Shown in pieces: positions 1 to 10,113 of a DNA stretch of 64,000 bases (position 1 is its first letter; each line of letters begins with the position of its first letter). The DNA comes from Huaxiibacter chinensis (GTDB lineage: Bacteria; Pseudomonadota; Gammaproteobacteria; Enterobacterales; Enterobacteriaceae): NCBI RefSeq assembly GCF_022171985.1, contig NZ_JAJVHF010000003.1, forward strand, positions 310,001-374,000, read 5' to 3'. Position numbers and translations under genes: made by a program. Under the pieces are notes generated by a model. It was given only the letters and a program-made list of their open reading frames with translations. It did no database searches and was not told the origin of the DNA.

Positions 1-1207
1 TCTGCATAACGCCGCGGAAGGGAAATACCAGCCGATTGCCCGTCCACGTTCGCTGATCACCGGTCAGCGCATGGCGAAGATCGAGAAAGGCCCGAACTGG
101 GAAGACGATCTGGGCGGCGAGTTCGAGAAGCTGTCGAAAGACAAAAACTTCGAGAACATGCAGAAGGCGATGTACGGCCAGTTCGAAAACACCTTCATGA
201 TGTATCTGCCACGTCTGTGCGAACACTGTCTGAACCCGGCATGTGTGGCGACCTGCCCGAGCGGGGCTATCTACAAACGTGAAGAAGACGGCATCGTGCT
301 GATTGATCAGGATAAATGCCGCGGCTGGCGTATGTGCATCACCGGTTGCCCGTACAAAAAAATCTACTTCAACTGGAAGAGCGGTAAGTCCGAGAAGTGC
401 ATCTTCTGCTATCCACGTATTGAAGCCGGTATGCCAACCGTCTGTTCCGAAAGCTGCGTGGGCCGTATCCGTTACCTCGGCGTACTGCTGTACGACGCGG
501 ATGCGATTGAAAATGCAGCGAGCACCGAGAACGAAAAAGATCTGTATCAGCGTCAGCTGGACGTGTTCCTCGATCCAAACGACCCGAAAGTGATTGAGCA
601 GGCGCTGAAAGACGGCGTGCCGCAGAGCGTGATTGACGCGGCGCAGCAGTCGCCGGTCTACAAAATGGCGATGGACTGGAAGCTGGCGCTGCCGCTGCAT
701 CCGGAATACCGCACGCTACCGATGGTCTGGTATGTGCCACCGTTGTCTCCGATTCAGTCTGCAGCCGATGCGGGTGAGCTGGGCGGTAACGGCATTCTGC
801 CAGACGTGGAAAGCCTGCGTATCCCGGTTCAGTATCTGGCTAATCTGCTGACGGCAGGCGATACCCAGCCGGTGCTGCTGGCGCTGAAGCGTATGCTGGC
901 GATGCGTCACTTCAAACGTGCGGAAACCGTAGACGGCGTTATCGATACGCGTGCACTGGAAGAGGTGGGCTTAAGCGAAGCGCAGGCGCAGGAGATGTAT
1001 CGTTACCTGGCCATCGCCAACTACGAAGATCGTTTCGTGGTGCCGTCCAGCCACCGTGAACAGGCGCGTGACGCCTTCCCGGAAAAAAGCGGTTGCGGCT
1101 TTACCTTCGGTGACGGTTGCCACGGTTCAGACACTAAATTCAACCTGTTCAACAGCCGTCGCATTGATGCGATGGATGTGACCAGCAAAACGGAGCCGCA
1201 CCAATGA
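1..1207 (+). CDS. narH: Respiratory nitrate reductase A beta subunit NarH (5' end missing)
   Basis: Electron-transfer subunit of the cytoplasm-facing nitrate reductase NarGHI. It passes electrons from the b hemes of NarI to the molybdenum subunit NarG. The reading frame is open from base 2, so the gene starts before the window; about 400 C-terminal residues are present. Cys clusters are visible: CEHCLNPAC followed by CP, then CRGWRMCITGC in which Trp replaces one Cys (the known [3Fe-4S] signature of NarH), then CIFC and CSESC. The stop overlaps the narJ start (ATGA). The tRNA-Tyr and purU genes downstream identify this as narGHJI rather than the narZYWV paralogue. Confidence 0.96.
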   Translation, partial: LHNAAEGKYQPIARPRSLITGQRMAKIEKGPNWEDDLGGEFEKLSKDKNFENMQKAMYGQFENTFMMYLPRLCEHCLNPACVATCPSGAIYKREEDGIVLIDQDKCRGWRMCITGCPYKKIYFNWKSGKSEKCIFCYPRIEAGMPTVCSESCVGRIRYLGVLLYDADAIENAASTENEKDLYQRQLDVFLDPNDPKVIEQALKDGVPQSVIDAAQQSPVYKMAMDWKLALPLHPEYRTLPMVWYVPPLSPIQSAADAGELGGNGILPDVESLRIPVQYLANLLTAGDTQPVLLALKRMLAMRHFKRAETVDGVIDTRALEEVGLSEAQAQEMYRYLAIANYEDRFVVPSSHREQARDAFPEKSGCGFTFGDGCHGSDTKFNLFNSRRIDAMDVTSKTEPHQ

Positions 1208-1914
1208 TTGAACTCGTCATTGTTTCGCGTCTGCTCGAGTACCCGGATGCTGCGCTGGCGCAGCATCAACAGGAACTTTTCGATGCACTCGCGTCATCAG
1301 AAAACCTGGACAAGGAAGATGCCCATCAACTGGGCGTGTTCCTCCGTGATTTGCTGGCACGGGATCTGCTGGATGCGCAGTCGGACTACAGTCAACTGTT
1401 TGATCGTGGACGTGCCACCTCGCTGCTGTTGTTTGAACACGTTCACGGGGAGTCCCGCGACCGTGGTCAGGCGATGGTAGACCTGATGGCTCAGTACGAG
1501 GCGCAAGGCCTACAGCTGGACAGCCGGGAGTTGCCGGACCATCTGCCGCTGTACCTGGAATACCTGGCGCAGCTGCCAAAAGAGGAGGCGCTTGGCGGTC
1601 TGTCCGACATAGCACCGATTCTGGCGCTGCTGAGCGCACGTCTGCAACAGCGAGAAAGTCGTTATGCGGTGCTGTTTGATCTGCTGGTGAAGCTGGCAAA
1701 TACGGCCATTGACAGTGAAAAAGTGGCCGAAAAAATTGCCGATGAAGCGCGCGACGATACGCCGCAGGCGCTGGATGCAGTCTGGGAAGAAGAGCAGGTG
1801 AAATTCTTTGCAGACCAGAGTTGCGGTGAATCGGATATTACCACCCACCAGCGTCGTTTTGCCGGAGCGGTTGCCCCGCAATATTTGAATATCTCAAACG
1901 GAGGACAGCAATAA
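1204..1914 (+). CDS. narJ: Nitrate reductase assembly chaperone NarJ
   Basis: Dedicated chaperone (TorD/DmsD/NarJ type) that binds apo-NarG, helps insert the molybdenum cofactor and delays membrane attachment until the enzyme is ready. It is not part of the final enzyme. It has 236 residues, the usual length for E. coli NarJ, and is an all-helical acidic protein with no membrane segment. The start ATG overlaps the narH stop by four bases and its stop overlaps the narI start by one base, so the three genes are translationally coupled. Confidence 0.95.
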   Translation: MIELVIVSRLLEYPDAALAQHQQELFDALASSENLDKEDAHQLGVFLRDLLARDLLDAQSDYSQLFDRGRATSLLLFEHVHGESRDRGQAMVDLMAQYEAQGLQLDSRELPDHLPLYLEYLAQLPKEEALGGLSDIAPILALLSARLQQRESRYAVLFDLLVKLANTAIDSEKVAEKIADEARDDTPQALDAVWEEEQVKFFADQSCGESDITTHQRRFAGAVAPQYLNISNGGQQ

Positions 1915-2591
1915 TGCACTTCCTTAATATGTTCTTCTTCGATATCTATCCGTACATTGCCGGGGCGGTATTTTTGATTGGTAGCTGGGTGCGTTATGAC
2001 TACGGTCAATATACCTGGCGTGCCGGTTCGAGCCAGATGCTGGATCGCAAAGGGATGAACCTGGCGTCTAACCTTTTCCATATCGGGATACTGGGTATTT
2101 TTGCCGGTCATTTCCTGGGAATGCTGACGCCACACTGGATGTATGAGTCATTCCTGCCGATTGAAGTGAAGCAGAAAATGGCGATGTATATGGGCGGCGC
2201 GAGTGGCGTATTGTGTCTGGTTGGCGGTTTGCTGCTGTTGAAACGCCGCCTCTTTAGTCCGCGCGTGCGTGCCACGACGACCGGTGCAGATATCCTTATC
2301 CTCTCCCTGCTGATGGTGCAGTGCGCGCTGGGTCTGCTGACGATCCCGTTCTCTGCCCAACATATGGATGGCAGCGAAATGATGAAGCTCGTGGGCTGGG
2401 CGCAATCCGTGGTGACCTTCCACGGCGGAGCCTCCGCGCATCTGGATGGCGTGGCCTTTATCTTCCGGATCCACCTGGTGCTGGGGATGACGATGTTCTT
2501 GTTATTCCCGTTCTCTCGCCTGGTGCACATCTGGAGCGCGCCGGTAGAGTATCTGACGCGCAGATACCAGATTGTGCGTGCACGACGCTGA
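1914..2591 (+). CDS. narI: Nitrate reductase A gamma subunit NarI (cytochrome b)
   Basis: Membrane anchor and quinol dehydrogenase of NarGHI. It oxidises menaquinol or ubiquinol at the periplasmic side and sends electrons to NarH. It has 225 residues and five hydrophobic segments. The four histidines that ligate the two b hemes in the E. coli protein are present at the same positions: His56 and His66 in the second helix region, and His187 and His205 near the C terminus. It is the last gene of the operon; a strong hairpin terminator follows 20 bases after the stop. Confidence 0.96.
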   Translation: MHFLNMFFFDIYPYIAGAVFLIGSWVRYDYGQYTWRAGSSQMLDRKGMNLASNLFHIGILGIFAGHFLGMLTPHWMYESFLPIEVKQKMAMYMGGASGVLCLVGGLLLLKRRLFSPRVRATTTGADILILSLLMVQCALGLLTIPFSAQHMDGSEMMKLVGWAQSVVTFHGGASAHLDGVAFIFRIHLVLGMTMFLLFPFSRLVHIWSAPVEYLTRRYQIVRARR

Positions 2592-2610
2592 TAAGCTGTT
2601 ATGAATGCAA

Positions 2611-2632
2611 CCCCGCTACGGCGGGGTTTTTT
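2611..2632 (+). terminator. Rho-independent terminator of narGHJI
   Basis: A six-pair GC stem (CCCCGC / GCGGGG) with loop TACG is followed directly by six T residues, 20 bases after the narI stop. Confidence 0.85.
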
Positions 2633-2710
2633 GTGCCTGACGATCGCGCAGGGGCCGCAGGCCAGCATGGGAGTCGTATGGCGCAACAGGATTGATGGAT
2701 ACCTGCAATC

Positions 2711-3070
2711 TGGAAGAGGGTGATAGAAGAAGGATGACTCAGCGCTATGCGCTTCGCCCTTCGCCCTTCGGGTCGTTGCCGCTGGCAACGCTTTCTCGCT
2801 ACACTCGAATCGAACCTTAATCGACGCTTCTCGTCTTTCCCGTAAGGGAGACATGTGTAGCAACAGGACGGGTGGATGATGAGTGTAATCTGGAAGATGG
2901 TGGTGGGGGAAGGATGACTCAGCGCTACGCGCTTCGCCCTTCGGGTCGTTGCCGTTGGCAACGCTTTCTCGCTGCGCTCGAATCGAACCTTAGTCGAAGC
3001 TTCTCATCCTTCCCGTATGGGAGGCATGTGTAGCAAAGGTGTAGTTAATGAATGAGTGCTATATGGAAGA
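2711..3070 (-). repeat. Two tandem repeats downstream of the tRNA-Tyr genes (tpr/rtT-like)
   Basis: Two units of about 180 and 173 bases (2711-2890 and 2891-3063) share long identical stretches. These include the segments around 2731-2757 and 2911-2937, and a conserved ending of the type GGGAGACATGTGTAGCAA. The second unit holds at 2898-2913 a copy of the 3' end of tRNA-Tyr; the first has a degenerate copy at 2718-2733. They lie in the distal part of the tRNA-Tyr transcript (minus strand). The E. coli tyrT operon carries comparable ~178-bp repeats, each with 19 bases of the tRNA 3' end, which give rtT RNA and the disputed tpr peptide. No convincing protein was found here. Confidence 0.8.
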
Positions 3071-3155
<85 letters not shown>

Positions 3156-3191
3156 AGGGGTAAAACTTATTTTGAGATAATGCTGTGAGAG

Positions 3192-3469
3192 GGTGGTGGG
3201 GGAAAGATTATTCGTCGCTTCGCTCCTCACCCTTCCCGATAAGCGCACACTTCGTCAGTGCTTATCGGTGCAACCACATTGCTGTGGTGAATAATGGTGG
3301 TGGGGGAAGGATTATTCGTCGCTTCGCTCCTCACCCTTCGGGCTGTTGCCTGCGGCAACATTCTCTCGCTTTCGCTCGAGTCGAACCTTAATCGAAGGTT
3401 CTCACCCTTCCCGATAAGCGCACACTTCGCCAGTGCTTATCGGTGTAACCACATTGCTGTGGTGAATAA
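3192..3469 (-). repeat. Spacer repeats between the two tRNA-Tyr genes
   Basis: Two units lie between the tRNAs: 3192-3294 (103 bases, internally deleted) and 3295-3469 (175 bases). Both begin with a copy of the tRNA-Tyr 3' end that runs into ATTATTCGTCGCTTCGCTCC, and both end in the same ~70-base block containing CCCGATAAGCGCACACTTCG and GTGGTGAATAA. The shorter unit looks like the longer one with about 72 bases lost between two CACCCTTC direct repeats. Both would be removed during tRNA processing. Confidence 0.85.
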
Positions 3470-3554
<85 letters not shown>

Positions 3555-3601
3555 ACGGGGTAATGCTTATACTGGCCTGCTTCACGCTGGAAGCGGGGCG
3601 C

Positions 3602-3629
3602 ATCATATCAAATGACACGCCCCTGTAAA
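3602..3629 (-). promoter_or_regulatory. Stable-RNA promoter of the tRNA-Tyr operon
   Basis: On the minus strand: -35 TTTACA (3624-3629), 16-base spacer, -10 TATGAT (3602-3607), then a GC-rich discriminator GCGCCCC. This matches the classic E. coli tyrT promoter, whose discriminator makes it subject to stringent control by ppGpp. Function is inferred from that likeness. Confidence 0.85.
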
Positions 3630-3710
3630 GCTTTCCTTTGCTTATAACGGGTCGTTTGCCTGCTTTTTACCCGTTGCGACGCAAAGCTAATCAATTCATT
3701 TTATGAAGGA

Positions 3711-4553
3711 TTAAAGAATAATCGTCCGGTTGCCATAGACGAACACGCGCTGAGCCAGCACCTGATACAACGCCCGGCTTAACACGTTCTTCTCCACATC
3801 ACGTCCGGCGCGCATCATATCTTCTGCGGTGTAGGTGTGATCGACGTGAATCACGTCCTGCATGATGATCGGACCCTCATCCAGATTGTCGTTCACGTAG
3901 TGCGCGGTTGCGCCAATGATTTTCACGCCGCGCTCGTAAGCCTGGTGGTAAGGACGTGCCCCTATAAAGGCAGGCAGGAACGAATGGTGAATATTGATGA
4001 TCTTATTCGGGAAACGCGAAACGAAGGTCGGCGTCAGAACGCGCATATATTTTGCCAGCACCACATAGTCCGGATTATGCGCTTCGATGGCTTGCGCCAT
4101 CAGGTCGTCATGCTCTTCGCGGGTGTGTCCTTCGTGGCTCACCAGCTCAAACGGAATATCAAAGCGCTCAACCAGCGTGCGCAGCGTTTCATGGTTACCA
4201 ATAACGGCGGCGATCTCGACATCCAGGCCGCCATAGTTGGCCTTCATTAACAAATCACCGAGGCAATGGGCCTCTTTGGTGACCAGAATCACAACGCGAC
4301 GGCGTCCGGACGGTGTCAACTCACGTACGGAACCCTCCGGCAGCGCGCCATCAAGGTCAGCCAGTAAAGTCGAGTCGTTGAAAATCCCTTCAAGCTCGGT
4401 ACGCATAAAAAAGCGGCCGGTGCGGTGGTCAACGAACTCATTATTTTGCACAATATTCAGTTCGTGCTTGTAACAAATGTTCGTAATGCGGGCGATCAAA
4501 CCCTTCTGGTCAGGGCAAATAGTACGCAGTACTTTGCGTTGTAGTGATTGCAT
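3711..4553 (-). CDS. purU: Formyltetrahydrofolate deformylase PurU
   Basis: Hydrolyses 10-formyl-tetrahydrofolate to formate and tetrahydrofolate. It supplies formate for PurT in purine synthesis and balances the one-carbon pool. It has 280 residues: an N-terminal ACT regulatory domain (about residues 8-85; known regulators are methionine and glycine) and a formyltransferase-fold catalytic domain from about 90. The motif HHSFLPAFIGARPY carries the conserved catalytic His, and the Asp of NDNLDEGPI lies further on. The ATG is preceded by AGGA ten bases upstream. It is transcribed toward the tRNA operon, as in E. coli. Confidence 0.96.
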   Translation of the reverse strand: MQSLQRKVLRTICPDQKGLIARITNICYKHELNIVQNNEFVDHRTGRFFMRTELEGIFNDSTLLADLDGALPEGSVRELTPSGRRRVVILVTKEAHCLGDLLMKANYGGLDVEIAAVIGNHETLRTLVERFDIPFELVSHEGHTREEHDDLMAQAIEAHNPDYVVLAKYMRVLTPTFVSRFPNKIINIHHSFLPAFIGARPYHQAYERGVKIIGATAHYVNDNLDEGPIIMQDVIHVDHTYTAEDMMRAGRDVEKNVLSRALYQVLAQRVFVYGNRTIIL

Positions 4554-4596
4554 CGCGAGGAAATCCTGTTGAGTGTGTGCTTGCTGTCGTCAGGCG

Positions 4597-5055
4597 TTAT
4601 TGCCCGCAACATTTTTTAAATTTTTTACCTGAACCGCAGGGGCAGGGGTCGTTTCGACCAAACTGCGGACGAGTACCGTCAATATAGTACCACTGTCCGC
4701 CTTCGAGTAAGAACCGGGACCTTTCGATGATCGCCCCTGTTTTACCTTGCTCGGAAAAGCGTGCCACAAAACTGACGAAGCCTTCCGCGGCATTCTGACC
4801 AACAGAGGCGTCAAAAAGGGTTAACCCAAGCCATTCTGTGTGTGCAAAGCCGGCTTCAATCTCCTGACGGAAATCCTCGGCGTGACAGGAGGGGTGCCAG
4901 GTATTGATTAAATATCGTGCGTCTTTGATCACAAAAGCAGTGTATCGGGAGCGCATAAGGTGTGACGGGTCTGGTGCAACCTGCTCTCCAGTAAGATATC
5001 GCTGGCAACATAGGCTATACTCCAGAGCGCTGCCACAGGGACAGAGTTGAGACAC
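4597..5055 (-). CDS. ychJ: YchJ family protein with two SEC-C zinc motifs
   Basis: A 152-residue protein of the UPF0225 family, function unknown. A SEC-C type metal-binding motif occurs at each end: [13 protein letters not shown] near residue 5 and [15 protein letters not shown] at the C terminus. The middle part has the NTF2-like fold known for this family. SEC-C motifs bind zinc and in SecA mediate contact with SecB and ribosomes. The start is GTG with AGGAA upstream. It lies divergent from rssA and 41 bases downstream of the purU start, so the two may be co-transcribed. Confidence 0.92.
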   Translation of the reverse strand: MSQLCPCGSALEYSLCCQRYLTGEQVAPDPSHLMRSRYTAFVIKDARYLINTWHPSCHAEDFRQEIEAGFAHTEWLGLTLFDASVGQNAAEGFVSFVARFSEQGKTGAIIERSRFLLEGGQWYYIDGTRPQFGRNDPCPCGSGKKFKKCCGQ

Positions 5056-5169
5056 AGTTCGGTTCCTGAGACAAAAATTAACGGCGTTAAACGCCAGGGT
5101 GGCACATATGTTAACTGAGCGGTAGCTAACACGCTATGCCGGGAATCCAGGGGAAGTAAATCATAACTA

Positions 5170-6072
5170 ATGAGAAAGGTAAAAGTAGGGCTGGCGCTAG
5201 GTTCGGGCGCCGCGCGTGGCTGGTCACATATTGGCGTAATTAATGCACTACAGCGACTTGGTATCGAAGTGGATCTTGTGGCAGGTTGTTCAATTGGTTC
5301 CCTTGTTGGCGCCGCTTACTCCTGCGGCAAGATGTCAGAGCTTGAACGCTGGGTGAGATCCTTTAGTTATTGGGACGTACTGCGTCTGATGGATCTTTCG
5401 TGGCAGCGCGGTGGCTTGTTGCGCGGCGAACGCGTGTTTAACCAATTCCGTACCATCATGCCGCTGACTGACTTTACGCATTGTCAGATGCCTTTCGGCG
5501 CGGTGGCAACCAATCTCAGCACGGGCAGAGAAATCTGGTTCACCGAAGGTGATCTCCACCTTGCGGTGCGTGCCTCCTGCAGCATACCTGGACTCATGGC
5601 TCCCGTCCCCCATAACGGCTACTGGCTGGTCGACGGCGGCGTGGTTAACCCTGTACCTGTCTCACTGACCCGCGCTATGGGGGCGGATATCGTCATCGCG
5701 GTGGATTTACAGCATGACGCGCATCTGATGCAGCAAGATCTGATGCCGGTGAATCTTCATCAGGAAGAGGCAGATGACGAGAAACTGGCCTGGCATAAGC
5801 GCCTACGCGGTCGCTTAGGCCGTGCGGCGGCGCGTAAAGCATTCGCTGCGCCTACCGCCATGGAGATCATGACCACCTCCATTCAGGTGCTCGAAAACAG
5901 AGTGAAACGTACCCGTATGGCGGGCGATCCGCCCGATATTCTGATTCAACCGTATTGTCCTCAAATATCAACCCTCGACTTTCATCGTGCAGATGCGGCG
6001 ATTGCCGCCGGCGCGCTTGCCGTCGAGAAAAAAATGGACGAATTGTTACCTTTGGTGCGGGCGGCAGTGTGA
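5170..6072 (+). CDS. rssA: Patatin-like phospholipase family protein RssA
   Basis: A 300-residue patatin-fold serine hydrolase whose substrate is unknown. The oxyanion-hole segment GSGAARG is near residue 12, the nucleophile elbow GCSIGS near residue 39, and the catalytic Asp is in DGGVVNPVPV near residue 155, so the Ser-Asp dyad is intact. It sits just upstream of rssB in the same direction, as in E. coli, where the two are partly co-transcribed. A role in RpoS control is named but not established. Confidence 0.94.
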   Translation: MRKVKVGLALGSGAARGWSHIGVINALQRLGIEVDLVAGCSIGSLVGAAYSCGKMSELERWVRSFSYWDVLRLMDLSWQRGGLLRGERVFNQFRTIMPLTDFTHCQMPFGAVATNLSTGREIWFTEGDLHLAVRASCSIPGLMAPVPHNGYWLVDGGVVNPVPVSLTRAMGADIVIAVDLQHDAHLMQQDLMPVNLHQEEADDEKLAWHKRLRGRLGRAAARKAFAAPTAMEIMTTSIQVLENRVKRTRMAGDPPDILIQPYCPQISTLDFHRADAAIAAGALAVEKKMDELLPLVRAAV

Positions 6073-6164
6073 GCCCCCTTTTTTTTGAAGACTTCAGCAA
6101 AATCTGACAGGCGATAGTGCCATTAGCATGCCACTATTTATCTAATGTCAGCAGGGGAGAGAAC

Positions 6165-7178
6165 ATGACGCAGCCCTTAACCGGAAAACAAATTCTGATC
6201 GTTGAAGACGAGCCCGTTTTCCGCTCGCTGCTGGAATCGTGGTTATCTTCTTTAGGGGCCACCACCGTTCTTGCTAACGATGGCGTGGATGCCCTGGAGA
6301 AAATGACGCGCATTACCCCGGATTTAATGATTTGCGATCTGGCGATGCCACGTATGGATGGCCTAAAGCTGGTTGAGCATTTACGCAATGAGGGTAACCA
6401 GACGCCCATACTGGTGATCTCAGCGACGGATAATATGGCTGACATTGCAAAAGCCCTGCGCCTGGGGGTGCAGGATGTGCTGCTCAAACCCGTAAAAGAT
6501 TTAAACCGACTGCGTGAAACGGTGCTCGCCTGCCTTTATCCCAACATGTTTAATTCCCGTGTTGAGGAAGAAGAGCGCCTTTTCCAGGACTGGGATGCCC
6601 TGGTCAGCAATCCTAATGCAGCTTCCAAGCTCTTGCAGGAACTCCAGCCGCCGGTTCAGCAAAATATCTCACATTGTCGGGTCAATTATCGTCAGCTGGT
6701 TGCTGCCGATCAGCACGGTCTGGTGCTTGATATTGCACCGTTATCGGATAACGACCTCGCTTTCTATTGTCTTGATGTCACCCGAGCTGGCGATAATGGC
6801 GTGTTGGCCGCCTTATTATTACGCGCATTATTTAACGGTTTACTTCAGGAACAGCTGTCACATCAGGGCCAGCGGCTTCCGGAATTGGGTGCGCTGCTCA
6901 AACAGGTGAACCACCTTTTCCGCCAGGCCAATTTACCCGGGCAATTCCCGCTGCTGGTTGGTTATTACCACAGCGGCTTAAAAAATCTTATCCTGGTCTC
7001 CGCGGGTCTTAACGCAACGCTTAATACCGGCGAGCATCATATTCAGGTAAGCAACGGCGTTCCCCTGGGGACGTTAGGAACAACCTATCTGAATCAAATA
7101 AGTCACCGCTGCGCTTCCTGGCAATGCCAAATTTGGGGAACAGGCGGGCGTTTACGCTTAATGTTGTCCACAGAATAA
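6165..7178 (+). CDS. rssB: Response-regulator adaptor RssB, delivers RpoS to ClpXP
   Basis: Orphan two-component receiver protein that binds sigma-S (RpoS) and hands it to ClpXP for degradation in growing cells. The anti-adaptors IraP, IraM and IraD block it under stress. It has 337 residues, the E. coli length, when started at the ATG at 6165, which has GGGGAGAG nine bases upstream; an in-frame upstream start lacks such support. The receiver domain spans about 9-125 with phospho-acceptor Asp58 (MICDLAMP) and Lys in LLKPVKD. The C-terminal half is the inactive PP2C-like domain, starting around residue 150. Confidence 0.96.
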   Translation: MTQPLTGKQILIVEDEPVFRSLLESWLSSLGATTVLANDGVDALEKMTRITPDLMICDLAMPRMDGLKLVEHLRNEGNQTPILVISATDNMADIAKALRLGVQDVLLKPVKDLNRLRETVLACLYPNMFNSRVEEEERLFQDWDALVSNPNAASKLLQELQPPVQQNISHCRVNYRQLVAADQHGLVLDIAPLSDNDLAFYCLDVTRAGDNGVLAALLLRALFNGLLQEQLSHQGQRLPELGALLKQVNHLFRQANLPGQFPLLVGYYHSGLKNLILVSAGLNATLNTGEHHIQVSNGVPLGTLGTTYLNQISHRCASWQCQIWGTGGRLRLMLSTE

Positions 7179-7374
7179 GCAGTTGAGTTTTATTCACCAG
7201 ATAGCTTTACCGCCGTTTTATCGGCAGTGCTACTATCGGTGCCAGATGATACGTATTTGTCCTAATTAATCGGTAACGCACCCTTTTCAGACCCGGTTTA
7301 CAAGAAGTGGCTGATATACTCAATGCGTTATTCATTGCATAAAGTTCATAAATTGAACAGTTCAGGAGATTTCA

Positions 7375-8283
7375 ATGGCTGCCCTAAATTCGAAAGTCAC
7401 AAAGGCCGTTATCCCGGTAGCGGGATTAGGAACGAGGATGCTACCGGCCACCAAGGCAATTCCGAAAGAAATGTTGCCTTTGGTTGATAAGCCATTAATC
7501 CAGTATGTTGTAAACGAGTGTATTGCCGCGGGCATTACCGAAATTGTGCTGGTAACGCATTCCTCTAAAAACTCTATCGAAAACCATTTCGATACCAGTT
7601 TTGAACTGGAAGCGATGCTGGAAAAACGCGTTAAGCGTCAGCTGTTAGAAGAAGTTCAGTCTATTTGCCCACCACACGTCACCATCATGCAGGTTCGTCA
7701 GGGCCTGGCAAAAGGTTTAGGGCATGCGGTATTGTGCGCACATCCTGTTGTGGGCGATGAGCCGGTCGCGGTTATTCTGCCAGACGTTATTCTGGATGAA
7801 TTCGAATCCGATCTTTCTCAGGATAACCTGGCAGAGATGATTAAACGTTTCGATGAGACCGGCAGCAGCCAGATTATGGTTGAGCCAGTGGAAGATGTGA
7901 CGGCATACGGCGTCGTAGACTGCAAGGGCGTACCTTTGGCGCCAGGCGAGAGCGTACCGATGGTAGGCGTCGTAGAGAAGCCTAAAGCGGACGTAGCGCC
8001 GTCTAACCTCGCCGTGGTAGGGCGCTACGTGTTGAGCGCAGAGATTTGGCCACTGCTGGCGAAAACGCCTCCAGGAGCCGGTGATGAAATCCAGCTTACC
8101 GACGGTATTGATATGCTGATCGAGAAAGAAACCGTTGAGGCTTACCACATGAAAGGTAAAAGCCATGACTGCGGCAATAAACTCGGCTATATGCAGGCAT
8201 TCGTTGAATACGGTATTCGTCACAACACGCTGGGTGAAGAATTTAAAGCATGGCTGAAGCAGGCCATGGGTATTAAAAACTAA
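7375..8283 (+). CDS. galU: UTP-glucose-1-phosphate uridylyltransferase GalU
   Basis: Makes UDP-glucose from UTP and glucose-1-phosphate, needed for lipopolysaccharide core, trehalose, capsule and galactose metabolism. It has 302 residues. The nucleotide-binding signature [19 protein letters not shown] is at residues 17-35, and the family motif GVVEKPKAD is at about 198-206. SD sequence AGGAGA lies seven bases before the ATG. It is a cytoplasmic enzyme with its own intergenic region of 196 bases and its own terminator. Confidence 0.97.
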   Translation: MAALNSKVTKAVIPVAGLGTRMLPATKAIPKEMLPLVDKPLIQYVVNECIAAGITEIVLVTHSSKNSIENHFDTSFELEAMLEKRVKRQLLEEVQSICPPHVTIMQVRQGLAKGLGHAVLCAHPVVGDEPVAVILPDVILDEFESDLSQDNLAEMIKRFDETGSSQIMVEPVEDVTAYGVVDCKGVPLAPGESVPMVGVVEKPKADVAPSNLAVVGRYVLSAEIWPLLAKTPPGAGDEIQLTDGIDMLIEKETVEAYHMKGKSHDCGNKLGYMQAFVEYGIRHNTLGEEFKAWLKQAMGIKN

Positions 8284-8304
8284 TCTCATTTTCAAGCGAT
8301 ATCA

Positions 8305-8337
8305 AACCGGTGACTGCATTGCATCACCGGTTTTTTT
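8305..8337 (+). terminator. Rho-independent terminator of galU
   Basis: Nine-pair stem AACCGGTGA / TCACCGGTT (8305-8313 and 8324-8332) followed by a run of T to 8337, 21 bases after the galU stop. Confidence 0.85.
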
Positions 8338-8450
8338 ACGTCTGGCCTTTAGCAAAAGATGCGCTGATAAAACGTAAAGAAACGGGTATGGACGTTTGTA
8401 GGTATATGAAGAGGTGTAAGCAGATATCACTGAATAACGTTCAGACATAA

Positions 8451-8476
8451 AAAATCCCGCCGTAGCGGGATTTTTT
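8451..8476 (-). terminator. Bidirectional terminator at the hns 3' end
   Basis: Stem AAAATCCCGC / GCGGGATTTT with loop CGTA (8451-8474), flanked by A residues on the left and T residues on the right, so it can end transcripts from both sides. It lies 13 bases past the hns stop. Confidence 0.85.
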
Positions 8477-8489
8477 GAAGGCAGGGGGA

Positions 8490-8903
8490 TTAATCCTTGA
8501 TCAGGAAATCATCCAGCTGTTTGCCTTGCTCATCCATTGCTTTTTTGATTACTGCTGGAGTACGACCCTGACCCGTCCAGGTTTTGGTCTCACCATTTTC
8601 ATCAACATAGCTATATTTAGCCGGACGAGCAGCGCGTTTTGCTTTAGTGCTCGTTTTAGCCGCAGCCATGCTGTTCAGTAATTCGTTAGGATCGATACCA
8701 TCTGCGATCAGCATTTCGCGATATTGCTGCAGTTTACGCGTACGTTCTTCGATTTCAGCCGCAGCTGCGCTTTCTTCTTCACGACGTTCGTTCACTACAA
8801 CTTCTAATTTTTCCAGCATCTCCTCAAGAGTTTCGAGGGTACATTCTCTTGCCTGGGCACGAAGAGTACGGATGTTGTTCAGAATTTTAAGTGCTTCGCT
8901 CAT
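8490..8903 (-). CDS. hns: Nucleoid-associated xenogeneic silencer H-NS
   Basis: Abundant DNA-bridging protein that binds AT-rich DNA and silences horizontally acquired genes; it is relevant to the AT-rich prophage cargo in this window. It has 137 residues when started at the ATG at 8903 ([10 protein letters not shown]), the exact E. coli length; a longer in-frame start upstream is not used. N-terminal dimerisation helices and coiled coil span about 1-80. The C-terminal DNA-binding domain carries the AT-hook-like TWTGQGRTP at about 109-117. Very highly conserved. Confidence 0.97.
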   Translation of the reverse strand: MSEALKILNNIRTLRAQARECTLETLEEMLEKLEVVVNERREEESAAAAEIEERTRKLQQYREMLIADGIDPNELLNSMAAAKTSTKAKRAARPAKYSYVDENGETKTWTGQGRTPAVIKKAMDEQGKQLDDFLIKD

Positions 8904-8946
8904 TGTAGTAATCTCAAACTTATATTGGGTTGGGTTTGTTGTCCTA

Positions 8947-8975
8947 ATAATAGAGTGATAAATTGATATGTGCAA
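8947..8975 (-). promoter_or_regulatory. hns promoter
   Basis: On the minus strand: -35 TTGCAC (8970-8975), 17-base spacer, -10 TATTAT (8947-8952). A start near 8940 would give a leader of about 37 bases, as known for E. coli hns, and the leader sequence AATATAAGTTTGAGATTACT is conserved. Confidence 0.7.
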
Positions 8976-9454
8976 TAGGGAGGAATGTAAGGAATTCAAA
9001 AAATGGTTAATATATGTCGCTATTATTAATTACGCTAACTTAAATTCCATCCTCTCCGTCCACAGCTGTTATCAACACGTCAAAGGTAATCTCAAAGTGC
9101 TGAGGTATGTTTTTTGTGACACATTGTGCGCTAATTATAGTTTCCCCGGATAAATATCAACCTTTTGTATTACTGCGAATCGAAGCCGAAGTAGCACAAA
9201 ATAGTTAATAAAATCTGGCTTTTAAAGCCCAGTGATTAGGCTATTAACCCTTCCGGGTATGCGGCGATTAACGTTCCAATAGAGCTGACTTTATTCAGCT
9301 TTAACGTATGTTTTAAATCAGAATTTCCCTGCGACTAGCGCTTCAGAAAACGCCACAGCTCCCGCCAGACGTGCTGTGTGTCGCTGAAAGCAGGGTAATT
9401 TATGGTACAATCATTCATCGGGAATATTACTCATTGATTAGGGTTTGACGGCCA
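8976..9454. other. Intergenic region hns-tdk
   Basis: About 480 bases between the divergent hns and tdk genes, visibly AT-rich, especially 8981-9140. In E. coli this interval holds the FIS, CspA and H-NS sites that control hns. I see no gene; the short frame at 8968-9153 has no ribosome-binding site or recognisable protein. The tdk promoter must lie toward 9454. Confidence 0.6.
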
Positions 9455-10069
9455 ATGGCACAACTTTATTTCTACTATTCTGCAATGAATGCAGGGAAGT
9501 CCACCGCGCTACTGCAATCCTCCTATAACTATCAGGAGAGAGGGATGCGGGCCATCGTTTACACTGCTGAAATCGACAACCGATTCGGGGCAGGTAAGGT
9601 CAGTTCCCGAATCGGGTTATCCTCTCCGGCGAAACTCTTCAATCCCCAAACAGATCTGTTTGAAGAAATTCGCGCCGAGAGCGCTTCCAGGCCCGCGCAT
9701 TGCGTTCTGGTGGATGAAAGCCAGTTTTTGACGCGTGAACAGGTCTATGCGCTTTCTGAGGTGGTAGACAAGCTGGATATTCCCGTGTTGTGTTATGGCT
9801 TGCGTACTGATTTCAGGGGCGAGCTTTTTGTTGGCAGCCAGTATTTACTCTCCTGGGCGGATAAGCTTGTCGAATTAAAAACAATCTGCTTCTGCGGTCG
9901 TAAAGCAAGCATGGTGCTGCGTCTCGATCAGGAAGGAAAACCATTTGCGGAAGGGGAGCAGGTCGTTATTGGTGGCAATGAGCGCTATGTATCGGTTTGC
10001 CGTAAACACTATAAAGAAGCGCTGGCGGTAGGCTCATTACCGGCAATCCAGGAAAAGCGAAATCAATAA
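9455..10069 (+). CDS. tdk: Thymidine kinase
   Basis: Salvage enzyme that phosphorylates thymidine (and deoxyuridine) with ATP to dTMP. It has 204 residues, type II thymidine kinase. The P-loop AMNAGKST is at residues 10-17, and the Walker B / lid region LVDESQF is near 86 (Glu is the catalytic base). A zinc site is formed by the Cys of CFCG in the middle and the C-x2-H pair of VCRKH near the C terminus. Tetrameric cytoplasmic enzyme. Confidence 0.97.
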   Translation: MAQLYFYYSAMNAGKSTALLQSSYNYQERGMRAIVYTAEIDNRFGAGKVSSRIGLSSPAKLFNPQTDLFEEIRAESASRPAHCVLVDESQFLTREQVYALSEVVDKLDIPVLCYGLRTDFRGELFVGSQYLLSWADKLVELKTICFCGRKASMVLRLDQEGKPFAEGEQVVIGGNERYVSVCRKHYKEALAVGSLPAIQEKRNQ

Positions 10070-10113
10070 GAGGGCGTTACGCGCTCACATCAACGGCCAG
10101 TTATGACAGGCAT

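Noticed and set aside
2711..3063. Protamine-like peptide (tpr) in the tRNA-Tyr repeats
   Set aside because: No frame with a start signal is kept across both repeat units; annotated only as repeats.
8968..9153. 61-codon frame overlapping the hns promoter
   Set aside because: It overlaps the hns -35 element and AT-rich control DNA; the sequence looks random.
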